Source: Streptococcus mitis (GTDB taxonomy: Bacteria > Bacillota > Bacilli > Lactobacillales > Streptococcaceae). From it: a stretch of DNA of 64,000 nucleotides. The notes beneath the pieces are model-generated. The model had not been told where the DNA came from. It was given only the letters and a program-made list of their open reading frames with translations, and ran no database searches. Positions within the stretch are counted from its first letter, which is position 1. Each line of letters opens with the position of its first letter. Position numbers and translations under genes: made by a program. The stretch lies in contig MKYF01000001.1 of assembly GCA_001914195.1 (NCBI GenBank), positions 1 through 64,000 of the forward strand. Direction: 5' to 3'. Of the stretch, positions 1-7,480 are shown piece by piece.

Positions 1-97
1 GGAGATACACCTGTACCCATGCCGAACACAGAAGTTAAGCCCTAGAACGCCGGAAGTAGTTGGGGGTTGCCCCCTGTGAGATATGGAAGTCGCTTAG
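1..97 (+). rRNA. rrf: 5S ribosomal RNA, 3' part
   Basis: The conserved 5S core (cccatgccgaacacagaagt, followed by ttaagccc) is present and the molecule ends just before the tRNA. The window starts inside the gene, so roughly the first 20 bases are missing. It is the end of an rRNA operon. Confidence 0.93.
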
Positions 98-103
98 CTT
101 TAA

Positions 104-177
104 TCCGCCATAGCTCAGTTGGTAGTAGCGCATGACTGTTAATCATGATGTCGTAGGTTCGAGTCCTACTGGCGGAG
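104..177 (+). tRNA. tRNA-Asn (anticodon GTT)
   Basis: A complete cloverleaf can be folded. The acceptor stem pairs tccgcca with tggcgga, the anticodon GTT lies at 138-140 in a ctgttaa loop, and the T-arm contains ggttcgagtcc. CCA is not encoded. It follows the 5S gene by a few bases and is probably cotranscribed with the rRNA operon. Confidence 0.97.
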
Positions 178-186
178 TAGTTAATT

Positions 187-210
187 AAAGGAGGTTTTGA
201 CCTCTTTTTT
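187..210 (+). terminator. Terminator of the rRNA-tRNA operon
   Basis: A GAGGT/ACCTC stem with a four-base loop is followed by six T residues, 10 bases after tRNA-Asn. Confidence 0.8.
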
Positions 211-230
211 GTTATGTAATTAATAATCTA

Positions 231-506
231 GGCTCTTTTTCAACTGTAGTGGGTTGAAGAAAAGCTAAGATCGAGAAAGGACACATTTTGCCCTTTCTTT
301 TTTGATATTCAGAGCGATAAAAATCCTTTTTTTGAAGTTTTCAAAGTTCCGAAATCCAAAGGCATTTCGCTTGATAAGTTTAATGAGATTATTAGTCGCT
401 TCTAATTTAGCGTTGTAAGTTGTAATATGAAGTCTCTTCAAAGTAGGTAGGAGTTGCATTTTGAACCACTTTACAAAGAGGTAGGGGGCGATTCCCGTTT
501 CGTCAA
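231..506 (-). pseudogene. Fused transposase debris (ISL3-type end joined to an IS630-type piece)
   Basis: On the minus strand, 265-459 encodes 64 residues whose C-terminal part (NAKLEATNNLIKLIKRNAFG) is the typical end of ISL3-family transposases such as IS1167. The bases from 231 (ggctctttttcaactgtagt) look like the terminal inverted repeat of that family. Reading upstream in the same frame to about 506 gives YYIDETG and then WFKMQLLPTL, which resembles parts of IS630-Spn1 transposase with an internal deletion. The piece is therefore a chimera of two dead insertion sequences and cannot encode an active enzyme. The family assignments are from memory. Confidence 0.65.
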
Positions 507-508
507 TA

Positions 509-612
509 TAGTAGATTGGAACTAGGATAGTATGTTACAACTTCTAAAAATATTTCTAGAAATTAATTTGACTTTCCTAATCGATTTGTTCATCTCTTAT
601 TTCACTCTACTA
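509..612. repeat. RUP-like element (about 105 bp)
   Basis: The ends form an imperfect inverted repeat, TAGTAGATTGGAA at the left and its near-complement ending in TCTACTA at the right. The length is close to the 107 bp known for the pneumococcal RUP, a non-autonomous element mobilised by IS630-Spn1. It is flanked by TA and interrupts the IS630-like transposase frame. A second, diverged copy lies at 57190-57297. Confidence 0.65.
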
Positions 613-720
613 GATATGCATAGCTTTATTATAACATGCGCATTTTAAACTAAGCGACTATACAGACATTAAGCATACCATCAGCTATTATAGATAATGC
701 AAGATTACATAGATTTGAAT

Positions 721-770
721 ATCTGATAATATGCGTTTTTCTTATTTTAAGATTTTTTCCTCAGTCTCTT
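721..770 (-). repeat. Partial copy of a hairpin MITE-like repeat
   Basis: The stretch atatgcgtttttcttatttt followed by a T-rich run and a degraded cctcagtctc matches, in reverse complement, the left part of the repeat at 58736-58808. Only one arm is recognisable. The rest of 613-860 is AT-rich and shows no gene. Confidence 0.5.
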
Positions 771-861
771 TTAGTATTTAACGCAGTCAATAAGGTTTTT
801 ATCAAAGTCTAATTTAGGTAGTAAATTTATTTCTATTCTGTCAACTTTTCCTATTTTTTCT

Positions 862-928
862 CTTGTTGAGGTTGGTATTTTAACAATTCAGGAGTTATTA
901 ATGATTAATTAAAATTTTTTGTTAGAAT
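862..928 (+). promoter_or_regulatory. ComE box and promoter of comW
   Basis: Two 9-bp direct repeats, cttgttgag (862-870) and acaattcag (883-891), are separated by exactly 12 bp. This is the spacing of ComE response-regulator sites in early competence promoters, and the second repeat fits the remembered consensus fully. A -10-like TAGAAT lies at 923-928. comW is known to be an early, ComE-dependent competence gene. Confidence 0.8.
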
Positions 929-959
929 AAGATCATAAAAAGTAAAGGAGTGTATGCTT

Positions 960-1196
960 ATGCTACAAAATATTTATGATCAGATGACTGATTTCTATGA
1001 CAGTATCGAAGAAGAGTATGCTACTTTCTTTGGTAATAGTTGGGACTGGGAACATTTTCATTTTAAATTTTTGATTTATTATTTAGTTAGATATGGTATT
1101 GGGTGTCGTAGGGATTTTATTGTTTACCATTATCGTGTTGCTTATCGTTTGTATCTTGAAAAGATGATAATGAAACAAGGTTTTATTTCTTGTTGA
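960..1196 (+). CDS. comW: Competence regulator ComW
   Basis: This 78-residue protein is ComW, which stabilises and activates the alternative sigma factor ComX so that late competence genes are transcribed. Recognition rests on the conserved C-terminal two thirds (from HFKFLIYYLVRYG to GFISC) and on its place between tRNA-Asn and purA. I chose the ATG at 960 because the ribosome binding site AAAGGAG (944-950) is 9 bases upstream; the in-frame ATG at 954 is too close. Residues 3-26 differ at several positions from the pneumococcal protein as I remember it, which suggests a related species or a divergent allele. The protein has an excess of aromatic residues and no membrane segment. Confidence 0.93.
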   Translation: MLQNIYDQMTDFYDSIEEEYATFFGNSWDWEHFHFKFLIYYLVRYGIGCRRDFIVYHYRVAYRLYLEKMIMKQGFISC

Positions 1197-1319
1197 GATA
1201 GTCTGAGTTAATTTCCGAACAAATTTACTTTTTTATAGAAAGATAATAATAAATAGCTAGTTATTTTTCTAAATCATTTTTTAATAGTTGGAAATAGCAA
1301 ATCTTTCTATTGTTTCTTC

Positions 1320-1416
1320 TTGATAAAAAGGCGATTTTTTCTTATAATAAATTGTAAGATATAATTGCAGGTGAGAGTCCTGCCATGTATGTGAGAAAGG
1401 AAGAGCCTGAGGGCTC
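1320..1416 (+). promoter_or_regulatory. purA promoter and structured leader
   Basis: TTGATA (1320-1325) and TATAAT (1343-1348) with a 17-bp spacer form a strong promoter. The approximately 70-base leader folds into two perfect hairpins: GCAGG/CCTGC (1367-1383) and GAGCC/GGCTC (1403-1416). The second hairpin sits between the ribosome binding site AAAGGA (1396-1401) and the ATG at 1427, so it could bring the two together or block translation. Confidence 0.7.
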
Positions 1417-1426
1417 AGACAAGATT

Positions 1427-2713
1427 ATGACTTCAGTTGTTGTTGTAGGTACCCAATGGGGTGATGAAGGTAAAGGGAAGATTACAGACTTCCTTTCAGC
1501 GAATGCAGAAGTGATTGCACGTTACCAAGGTGGTGATAATGCAGGTCACACGATTGTGATCGATGGTAAGAAATTTAAGTTGCACTTGATTCCATCTGGA
1601 ATTTTCTTCCCTGAAAAAATCTCTGTTATTGGGAATGGTATGGTTGTAAATCCTAAATCTCTTGTGAAAGAGTTGAGTTATCTTCATGAGGAAGGTGTTA
1701 CAACTGATAACTTGCGTATTTCTGATCGCGCGCATGTTATTTTGCCTTATCATATCGAGTTGGATCGCTTGCAAGAAGAAGCTAAGGGCGACAATAAGAT
1801 TGGTACTACAATTAAGGGAATTGGTCCAGCTTATATGGACAAGGCTGCTCGTGTAGGAATTCGTATTGCCGATCTTTTGGATAAAGACATTTTCCGTGAG
1901 CGTTTAGAACGTAATCTTGCTGAAAAGAATCGTCTTTTTGAAAAATTGTATGACAGTAAAGCGATTGCTTTCGATGATATTTTTGAAGAATATTACGAAT
2001 ATGGTCAACAAATCAAGAAATATGTGACAGATACATCTGTTATTTTGAATGATGCGCTTGATAACGGTAAACGTGTGCTTTTTGAAGGTGCACAAGGTGT
2101 TATGCTAGATATCGACCAAGGGACCTATCCATTTGTTACGTCATCAAACCCTGTGGCTGGTGGTGTTACGATTGGTTCTGGTGTTGGTCCAAGTAAGATT
2201 GACAAGGTTGTAGGTGTATGTAAAGCCTATACAAGTCGTGTAGGAGATGGGCCTTTCCCAACTGAATTGTTTGATGAAGTGGGAGAACGTATCCGTGAAG
2301 TCGGTCATGAATATGGTACAACAACTGGTCGTCCACGTCGTGTGGGTTGGTTTGACTCAGTTGTGATGCGTCATAGTCGTCGTGTTTCTGGTATTACTAA
2401 TCTTTCATTGAACTCTATCGATGTTTTGAGCGGTTTGGATACTGTGAAAATCTGTGTGGCCTATGATCTTGATGGTCAACGTATTGACTACTATCCAGCT
2501 AGTCTTGAGCAATTGAAGCGTTGTAAGCCTATCTATGAAGAGTTGCCAGGTTGGTCAGAAGATATTACTGGAGTTCGTAATTTGGAAGATCTTCCTGAGA
2601 ATGCGCGAAATTATGTTCGTCGTGTGAGTGAATTGGTTGGCGTTCGTATTTCTACTTTCTCAGTAGGTCCTGGTCGTGAACAAACAAATATTTTAGAAAG
2701 TGTTTGGTCCTAA
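1427..2713 (+). CDS. purA: Adenylosuccinate synthetase
   Basis: PurA joins IMP and aspartate using GTP to form adenylosuccinate, the first committed step to AMP; PurB at 47378 completes it. The 428-residue protein starts MTSVVVVGTQWGDEGKG, the N-terminal GTP-binding loop with its catalytic Asp, followed by the NAGHT motif. The length fits the family (about 430). An in-frame ATG at 1385 would add 14 residues, but these lie in the structured leader and lack homology to the family, so 1427 is preferred. The gene is transcribed alone and followed by a small RNA with its own promoter. Confidence 0.97.
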   Translation: MTSVVVVGTQWGDEGKGKITDFLSANAEVIARYQGGDNAGHTIVIDGKKFKLHLIPSGIFFPEKISVIGNGMVVNPKSLVKELSYLHEEGVTTDNLRISDRAHVILPYHIELDRLQEEAKGDNKIGTTIKGIGPAYMDKAARVGIRIADLLDKDIFRERLERNLAEKNRLFEKLYDSKAIAFDDIFEEYYEYGQQIKKYVTDTSVILNDALDNGKRVLFEGAQGVMLDIDQGTYPFVTSSNPVAGGVTIGSGVGPSKIDKVVGVCKAYTSRVGDGPFPTELFDEVGERIREVGHEYGTTTGRPRRVGWFDSVVMRHSRRVSGITNLSLNSIDVLSGLDTVKICVAYDLDGQRIDYYPASLEQLKRCKPIYEELPGWSEDITGVRNLEDLPENARNYVRRVSELVGVRISTFSVGPGREQTNILESVWS

Positions 2714-2719
2714 GAGATT

Positions 2720-2752
2720 TTTAAGATTTGTTTAAGATAGGTCGGGTATACT
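2720..2752 (+). promoter_or_regulatory. CiaR-type promoter
   Basis: Two TTTAAG repeats (2720-2725 and 2731-2736) separated by 5 bp match the known CiaR binding motif exactly. They are followed after 10 bp by a TATACT -10 element (2747-2752). The site lies just after the purA stop codon and reads into the small RNA below. Confidence 0.85.
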
Positions 2753-2758
2753 GTAGAC

Positions 2759-2858
2759 AGTTACAAGAAGACCTCCTAACTTGTTGTAACAAATATCCTA
2801 AACTTTTCTTTTTCATAATAATCTCCCTATAAAGTCACCGCATTCGGTGGCTTTTTTT
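2759..2858 (+). ncRNA. Cia-dependent small RNA (csRNA / ccn family)
   Basis: Transcription from the CiaR promoter would give an RNA of about 100 bases ending in a strong terminator. It contains unpaired C-rich segments (acctcct at 2771-2777 and ctccct at 2823-2828) complementary to ribosome binding sites. This is the hallmark of the streptococcal csRNAs, which repress translation of targets such as comC. Length and structure fit the family; which of the five ccn genes it represents I cannot say. Confidence 0.85.
2832..2858 (+). terminator. Terminator of the csRNA
   Basis: GTCACCG and CGGTGGC pair around a CATT loop, followed by seven T residues. Confidence 0.9.
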
Positions 2859-2912
2859 GTCTTGGGATTCATGATATAATAATAAAATCGATAAGCAAGA
2901 AAAGAGAAACGG

Positions 2913-3380
2913 ATGAATTATACAGTTGAAGAAAAAGAAGTCTTCATGAGAGAGGCCTTGAGAGAGGCTGAGATTGCTCTTGAACATGATGAAATTCCAA
3001 TTGGTTGTGTGATTGTCAAGGACGGAGAAATCATTGGCCGTGGGCATAATGCGCGTGAGGAACTGCAGCGAGCGGTTATGCATGCGGAAATTATGGCTAT
3101 AGAGAATGCGAACTTGAGTGAAGAAAGTTGGCGCTTGCTGGATTGCACGCTTTTTGTGACTATTGAGCCGTGTGTCATGTGTAGTGGGGCAATCGGGCTT
3201 GCCCGTATTCCAAACGTGGTCTACGGGGCTAAAAATCAGAAATTTGGCGCTGCTGGGAGTTTGTACGATATCTTGACAGATGAGCGTCTCAATCATCGTG
3301 TGGAGGTTGAAACGGGAATTTTGGAAGATGAATGCGCAGCTATTATGCAGGACTTTTTTAGAAATAGACGGAAAAAATAA
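2913..3380 (+). CDS. tadA: tRNA-specific adenosine deaminase
   Basis: TadA converts adenosine 34 of tRNA-Arg(ACG) to inosine, allowing one tRNA to read several CGN codons. The 155-residue protein has the zinc cytidine-deaminase signature: HAE (His and catalytic Glu, about residues 53-55) and PCVMC (two zinc-binding Cys). The C-terminal positively charged tail (NRRKK) is usual. It follows the csRNA terminator and precedes the SRP RNA, which is the conserved order in this clade. Confidence 0.95.
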   Translation: MNYTVEEKEVFMREALREAEIALEHDEIPIGCVIVKDGEIIGRGHNAREELQRAVMHAEIMAIENANLSEESWRLLDCTLFVTIEPCVMCSGAIGLARIPNVVYGAKNQKFGAAGSLYDILTDERLNHRVEVETGILEDECAAIMQDFFRNRRKK

Positions 3381-3421
3381 TTTTGCTTTTAAAATGAATA
3401 GGAATGTGATATAATAAATAG

Positions 3422-3499
3422 TGGAGCAACAGTTCTGCGTGAAGCGGGTCAGGGGAGGAATCCAGCAGCCCTAAGCGATTTGAATTGTGTGCTCTTTTT
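3422..3499 (+). ncRNA. ffs: Signal recognition particle RNA (small type)
   Basis: The apical domain shows the conserved asymmetric and symmetric loops (ggtcaggggaggaatccagc then agcc) that bind Ffh. The 5' gagca pairs with tgctc near the 3' end, and a T-run terminates it. An extended -10 element TGATATAAT lies at 3407-3415, giving a start near 3422. It guides membrane and secreted proteins to the Sec translocon. It lies between tadA and dut. Confidence 0.85.
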
Positions 3500-3510
3500 T
3501 TCGTGCTTTT

Positions 3511-3518
3511 TCCGAATA
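3511..3518 (+). promoter_or_regulatory. ComX box (combox) upstream of dut
   Basis: TCCGAATA lies in a T-rich context 46 bases before dut. It differs from the consensus TACGAATA only at the variable second position. dut-radA genes are known late competence genes in pneumococci. Confidence 0.75.
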
Positions 3519-3563
3519 AATAAGATAGAATAATCTAGAATAAATGATAATAGAAAAGAGAAG

Positions 3564-4010
3564 ATGATGAAAATTCGTGGTTTTGAATTGGTTTCTAGTT
3601 TTACAGATGAAAATTTATTGCCCAAGCGTGAGACAGCGCATGCGGCTGGTTACGACTTAAAGGTTGCTGTGCGTACAGTTATTGCGCCAGGAGAGATTGT
3701 ATTGGTTCCGACAGGGGTTAAGGCTTATATGCAGCCGACTGAGGTTCTCTACCTCTATGATCGTTCTTCAAACCCTCGTAAGAAGGGTTTGGTTTTAATT
3801 AATTCAGTTGGGGTTATTGATGGTGATTATTATGGAAATCCTGGGAATGAAGGGCATATTTTTGCACAGATGAAGAATATCACAGACCAAGAGGTTGTTC
3901 TTGAAGTGGGAGAACGTGTTGTCCAAGCTGTCTTTGCTCCTTTCTTAATTGCAGATGGAGATGCAGCTGACGGCGTGCGGACTGGTGGATTTGGATCGAC
4001 TGGGCACTAG
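3564..4010 (+). CDS. dut: dUTP diphosphatase
   Basis: The enzyme hydrolyses dUTP to dUMP, keeping uracil out of DNA and feeding thymidylate synthesis. The 148-residue protein has the trimeric dUTPase motifs in order: AAGYDL (motif 1), DRSSNPRKKGL (motif 2, Ser), GVIDGDY (motif 3, catalytic Asp) and the C-terminal GGFGSTG arm (motif 5). The start is ATGATG, so initiation could be one codon later. It is the first gene of a ComX-dependent run with the phosphatase, radA and carbonic anhydrase genes. Confidence 0.95.
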   Translation: MMKIRGFELVSSFTDENLLPKRETAHAAGYDLKVAVRTVIAPGEIVLVPTGVKAYMQPTEVLYLYDRSSNPRKKGLVLINSVGVIDGDYYGNPGNEGHIFAQMKNITDQEVVLEVGERVVQAVFAPFLIADGDAADGVRTGGFGSTGH

Positions 4011-4011
4011 A

Positions 4012-4551
4012 ATGAAGATTATCTTTGTACGTCACGGGGAGCCAGATTATAGTATGCTTGATAAACTTGAAAATCCGCAACTCTATAGTGGTTTTGGTCG
4101 TGATTTAGCACCATTGACCGGAAAAGGTCGCAGTCTGGCAAAAGAAGTTGCTAAAACTGCATGTTTTGGAAAGGCAGAGATTATTGTTTCATCGTCTGTG
4201 ACGAGGGCTTTAGAAACAGCCCATTATATAGCGGTTGAAACAGGATTGGACTTATTTGTGGAGCCGTTTTTTCATGAGTGGCGTCCAGACTTAGATGGCA
4301 CTAACTCTGATTTAACTAGTGTATTGGTAGCTCATGAATATTATCTAAAACATCAAGGAGGTTTATCTGAAGATTCTCCTTATCGCTATGAAACTGATCT
4401 AGAGATGCGTCATCGTTTTTTAAGAGCTTTGAAAAAATATAAAAATTATAAAACTATTATCATTGTAACTCACGGAATGCTCATGCGCCAGTTTGTGCTA
4501 AATGAGAAGATTGATTTTTGCCAAGTGATTGAGTGTGAGTTAGAGATATAG
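4012..4551 (+). CDS. Histidine phosphatase family protein (phosphoglycerate-mutase fold)
   Basis: The 179-residue protein begins MKIIFVRHGEPDY, the RHG motif whose His is phosphorylated during catalysis. A second arginine follows in SSSVTRALETA and the late catalytic His is in VTHGM. I chose the ATG at 4012, one base after the dut stop, because it places the beta-strand and RHG motif at the very N terminus. The substrate is unknown; the position between dut and radA is conserved and implies co-induction in competence. Confidence 0.85.
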   Translation: MKIIFVRHGEPDYSMLDKLENPQLYSGFGRDLAPLTGKGRSLAKEVAKTACFGKAEIIVSSSVTRALETAHYIAVETGLDLFVEPFFHEWRPDLDGTNSDLTSVLVAHEYYLKHQGGLSEDSPYRYETDLEMRHRFLRALKKYKNYKTIIIVTHGMLMRQFVLNEKIDFCQVIECELEI

Positions 4552-4564
4552 AAAGAGGTTTATC

Positions 4565-5926
4565 ATCGCAAAGAAAAAAGCGACATTTGTATGTCAAAAT
4601 TGTGGGTATAATTCCCCTAAATATCTGGGACGATGTCCTAACTGTGGGTCTTGGTCTTCTTTTGTAGAAGAGGTTGAGGTTGCCGAGGTCAAGAATGCGC
4701 GTGTGTCCTTGACAGGTGAGAAAACCAAACCTATGAAACTAGCTGAGGTGACTTCAATCAACGTCAATCGAACCAAGACGGAGATGGAGGAATTCAACCG
4801 TGTACTTGGAGGCGGAGTGGTACCAGGAAGTCTCGTCTTAATCGGTGGGGATCCTGGAATCGGGAAATCAACGCTTCTCCTACAAGTCTCAACCCAGTTG
4901 TCCCAAGTGGGAACGGTTCTCTACGTCAGTGGGGAGGAGTCTGCCCAGCAGATTAAACTACGTGCAGAGCGTTTGGGTGATATTGATAGCGAGTTTTATC
5001 TCTATGCAGAGACCAATATGCAGAGTGTTCGAGCTGAGGTAGAAAGAATCCAGCCAAACTTCCTCATTATTGACTCCATTCAGACCATTATGTCTCCTGA
5101 GATTTCAGGGGTGCAGGGGTCTGTTTCTCAGGTGCGTGAGGTAACTGCTGAGCTCATGCAGCTAGCTAAGACCAATAACATTGCCATCTTTATCGTAGGT
5201 CATGTGACCAAGGAAGGAACCTTGGCTGGGCCTCGTATGTTGGAGCATATGGTGGATACGGTGCTTTACTTTGAAGGGGAGCGTCACCATACTTTTCGTA
5301 TCTTGAGAGCGGTCAAAAACCGTTTTGGATCCACTAATGAGATTGGAATTTTTGAGATGCAGTCGGGCGGATTGGTTGAGGTACTCAATCCGAGTCAAGT
5401 TTTCCTAGAAGAGCGTTTGGATGGAGCGACTGGTTCGTCAATCGTTGTGACTATGGAAGGGACGCGTCCGATTTTGGCGGAGGTTCAGGCTTTGGTAACA
5501 CCGACCATGTTTGGAAATGCCAAGCGTACGACGACAGGCCTTGATTTCAATAGAGCCAGCTTGATTATGGCTGTTTTAGAAAAACGGGCAGGTCTTCTCT
5601 TGCAAAATCAGGACGCCTATCTTAAATCTGCTGGCGGTGTTAAATTGGATGAACCTGCGATAGACTTGGCCGTTGCGGTTGCTATTGCTTCGAGCTATAA
5701 AGACAAGCCAACTAATCCTCAGGAATGTTTTGTCGGAGAACTGGGCTTGACAGGAGAAATTCGACGCGTGAATCGTATCGAGCAACGCATCAATGAAGCT
5801 GCTAAACTGGGCTTTACTAAGATTTATGTGCCTAAGAATTCCTTGACAGGAATCACTCCGCCTAAGAAAATTCAGGTCATTGGCGTGACAACGATTCAGG
5901 AAGTTTTGAAAAAGGTCTTTGCATAA
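4565..5926 (+). CDS. radA: DNA branch-migration helicase RadA (Sms)
   Basis: RadA is a hexameric DnaB-like helicase that extends D-loops during transformation and repair. Domains: C4 zinc finger (CQNC then CPNC, residues about 9-26), RecA-like ATPase with Walker A GGDPGIGKST, the RadA-specific KNRFG motif, and a C-terminal Lon-protease-like domain. Oddly, the frame has no ATG, GTG or TTG between the stop at 4541 and the GTG at 4703, which would exclude the zinc finger. The ATC at 4565 is placed 6 bases after the ribosome binding site AAAGAGG and gives the family-typical AKKKATF start and 453 residues, so I infer a non-canonical ATC start (ATC at 4562 is the alternative). Confidence 0.9.
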   Translation: MAKKKATFVCQNCGYNSPKYLGRCPNCGSWSSFVEEVEVAEVKNARVSLTGEKTKPMKLAEVTSINVNRTKTEMEEFNRVLGGGVVPGSLVLIGGDPGIGKSTLLLQVSTQLSQVGTVLYVSGEESAQQIKLRAERLGDIDSEFYLYAETNMQSVRAEVERIQPNFLIIDSIQTIMSPEISGVQGSVSQVREVTAELMQLAKTNNIAIFIVGHVTKEGTLAGPRMLEHMVDTVLYFEGERHHTFRILRAVKNRFGSTNEIGIFEMQSGGLVEVLNPSQVFLEERLDGATGSSIVVTMEGTRPILAEVQALVTPTMFGNAKRTTTGLDFNRASLIMAVLEKRAGLLLQNQDAYLKSAGGVKLDEPAIDLAVAVAIASSYKDKPTNPQECFVGELGLTGEIRRVNRIEQRINEAAKLGFTKIYVPKNSLTGITPPKKIQVIGVTTIQEVLKKVFA

Positions 5927-5998
5927 TCCGTGACAAATCCTCTTAAAAATGATAAGATAGGAGAAATATTTGACTATCAAATTTTCAAGGAGGGAATC

Positions 5999-6496
5999 GT
6001 GTCGTATTTTGAACAGTTTATGCAAGCAAATCAGGCTTATGTTGCCCTACATGGGCAGTTAAATCTGCCACTTAAACCCAAAACTAGAGTAGCCATTGTG
6101 ACCTGTATGGACTCTCGTTTGCACGTTGCGCAAGCTTTAGGTTTGGCGCTTGGGGATGCTCATATCTTGCGGAATGCAGGTGGTCGAGTGACAGAAGACA
6201 TGATTCGTTCGCTGGTTATTTCCCAGCAACAAATGGGGACAAGAGAGATTGTGGTGTTACACCATACAGACTGTGGTGCTCAGACCTTTGAAAATGGTCC
6301 TTTTCAGGAGTATTTAAAAGAGGAACTAGGTGTCGATGTGTCAGATCAGGATTTTTTGCCCTTCCAAGATATAGAGGAGAGTGTGCGAGAGGATATGCAA
6401 CTCCTTATCGAGTCTCCCCTAATACCAGATGATGTCATTATCTCTGGTGCTATTTACGATGTGGATACAGGAAGTATGACAGTTGTAGAATTATAA
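5999..6496 (+). CDS. Beta-class carbonic anhydrase
   Basis: The enzyme interconverts CO2 and bicarbonate, supplying bicarbonate for carboxylation steps (fatty acid, arginine and purine synthesis). The 165-residue protein shows CMDSRL (zinc Cys and the Asp-Arg dyad) and HHTDCG (zinc His and Cys). The GTG at 5999 is preferred since AAGGAGG lies 5 bases upstream; the longer frame from 5930 has no ribosome binding site. It ends the dut-radA run. Confidence 0.88.
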   Translation: MSYFEQFMQANQAYVALHGQLNLPLKPKTRVAIVTCMDSRLHVAQALGLALGDAHILRNAGGRVTEDMIRSLVISQQQMGTREIVVLHHTDCGAQTFENGPFQEYLKEELGVDVSDQDFLPFQDIEESVREDMQLLIESPLIPDDVIISGAIYDVDTGSMTVVEL

Positions 6497-6520
6497 ATAC
6501 TTCATTTAGAAAGAAAGTGT

Positions 6521-7336
6521 ATGAAGAAAAACAGTATTTTATTTATTTTTATTTTATTGCTATGTATTGGTTTGCAGTATGAAACCATCTACTATACGGA
6601 CGGTTCGATGTCAGCTGCGGAATATGGCCTAATGGGAGTTTCTATCTTTCTAGCTCTCTTTTACATGATTCCGGCTCTTTATTTCCTTTTCCGTATTGGG
6701 AAAAAATGGGAATTGCCAAAGAAGGCCTTGATCTTGTCTTTATTGGGTGGGATGTTCCTTTCAGGCTGGTTGTCTAGCTTTGCGAATACCTATATCCATG
6801 ATTTACTGGGTGTTCTTTTCCCAGATAGTGCGTTTTTAAATGCCTTTGAAAGTGCTATTGTGGCTCCTTTGGTAGAAGAGCCGTTGAAATTATTGCCACT
6901 TGTTTTTGTTTTAGCTTTGGTTCCTGTGCGAAAATTAAAATCTTTGTTTTTACTAGGCATTGCTTCTGGTTTGGGATTTCAAATGATTGAGGATATTGGC
7001 TACATTCGTACGGATTTGCCAGAGGGATTTGACTTTACTATTTCGAGAATTTTAGAGCGTATCATCTCAGGAATTGCCTCTCACTGGACTTTTTCAGGTC
7101 TGGCTGTAGTAGGTGTTTACTTGCTTTACAGAGCCTATAAAGGTCAGAAGGTTGGCAAGAAACAAGGGCTTATTTTCCTAGGTTTAGCCTTGGGAACTCA
7201 TTTCTTGTTTAACTCTCCTTTTGTGGAGTTGGAGACAGAGTTGCCCTTAGCGATTCCAGTGGTTACGGCTATTACTCTCTATGGTTTTTATCAGGCTTAT
7301 CGCTTTGTTGAGAAGCACAATGAGTTGATGAATTAG
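6521..7336 (+). CDS. PrsW-family intramembrane metalloprotease-like protein
   Basis: The 271-residue protein has about eight hydrophobic segments. It contains the PrsW signature: APLVEEPLKLLPL (two adjacent Glu followed by Lys in a membrane helix), a second motif with EDIGY, and later His residues in membrane segments (SHWTFSG, THFLFNS). Family members cleave anti-sigma factors or process peptides within the membrane. No substrate is apparent here. A terminator follows. Confidence 0.8.
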   Translation: MKKNSILFIFILLLCIGLQYETIYYTDGSMSAAEYGLMGVSIFLALFYMIPALYFLFRIGKKWELPKKALILSLLGGMFLSGWLSSFANTYIHDLLGVLFPDSAFLNAFESAIVAPLVEEPLKLLPLVFVLALVPVRKLKSLFLLGIASGLGFQMIEDIGYIRTDLPEGFDFTISRILERIISGIASHWTFSGLAVVGVYLLYRAYKGQKVGKKQGLIFLGLALGTHFLFNSPFVELETELPLAIPVVTAITLYGFYQAYRFVEKHNELMN

Positions 7337-7359
7337 AATATTTTTCAAAAGAATGATGC

Positions 7360-7390
7360 AAGGGCACAAATATGCTGCCCTTCTTTTATT
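7360..7390 (+). terminator. Terminator after the PrsW-like gene
   Basis: AAGGGCA pairs with TGCCCTT across a 9-base loop and is followed by a T-rich tract. Confidence 0.75.
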
Positions 7391-7480
7391 TTTGATTGAA
7401 AAATAGTGCAAAAAGCGCTACAATGGTAGATGGAAAATCTTGTGAAAAGCACAAGCGATACATATATACCGGAGGAAATC

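Noticed and set aside
1385..1426. N-terminal extension of purA from the ATG at 1385
   Set aside because: The 14 extra residues are encoded by a hairpin-rich leader and are absent from the conserved PurA N terminus.
2835..3296. Minus-strand ORF of 153 codons opposite tadA
   Set aside because: It is the antisense shadow of tadA and covers the csRNA terminator; no ribosome binding site or recognisable domain.
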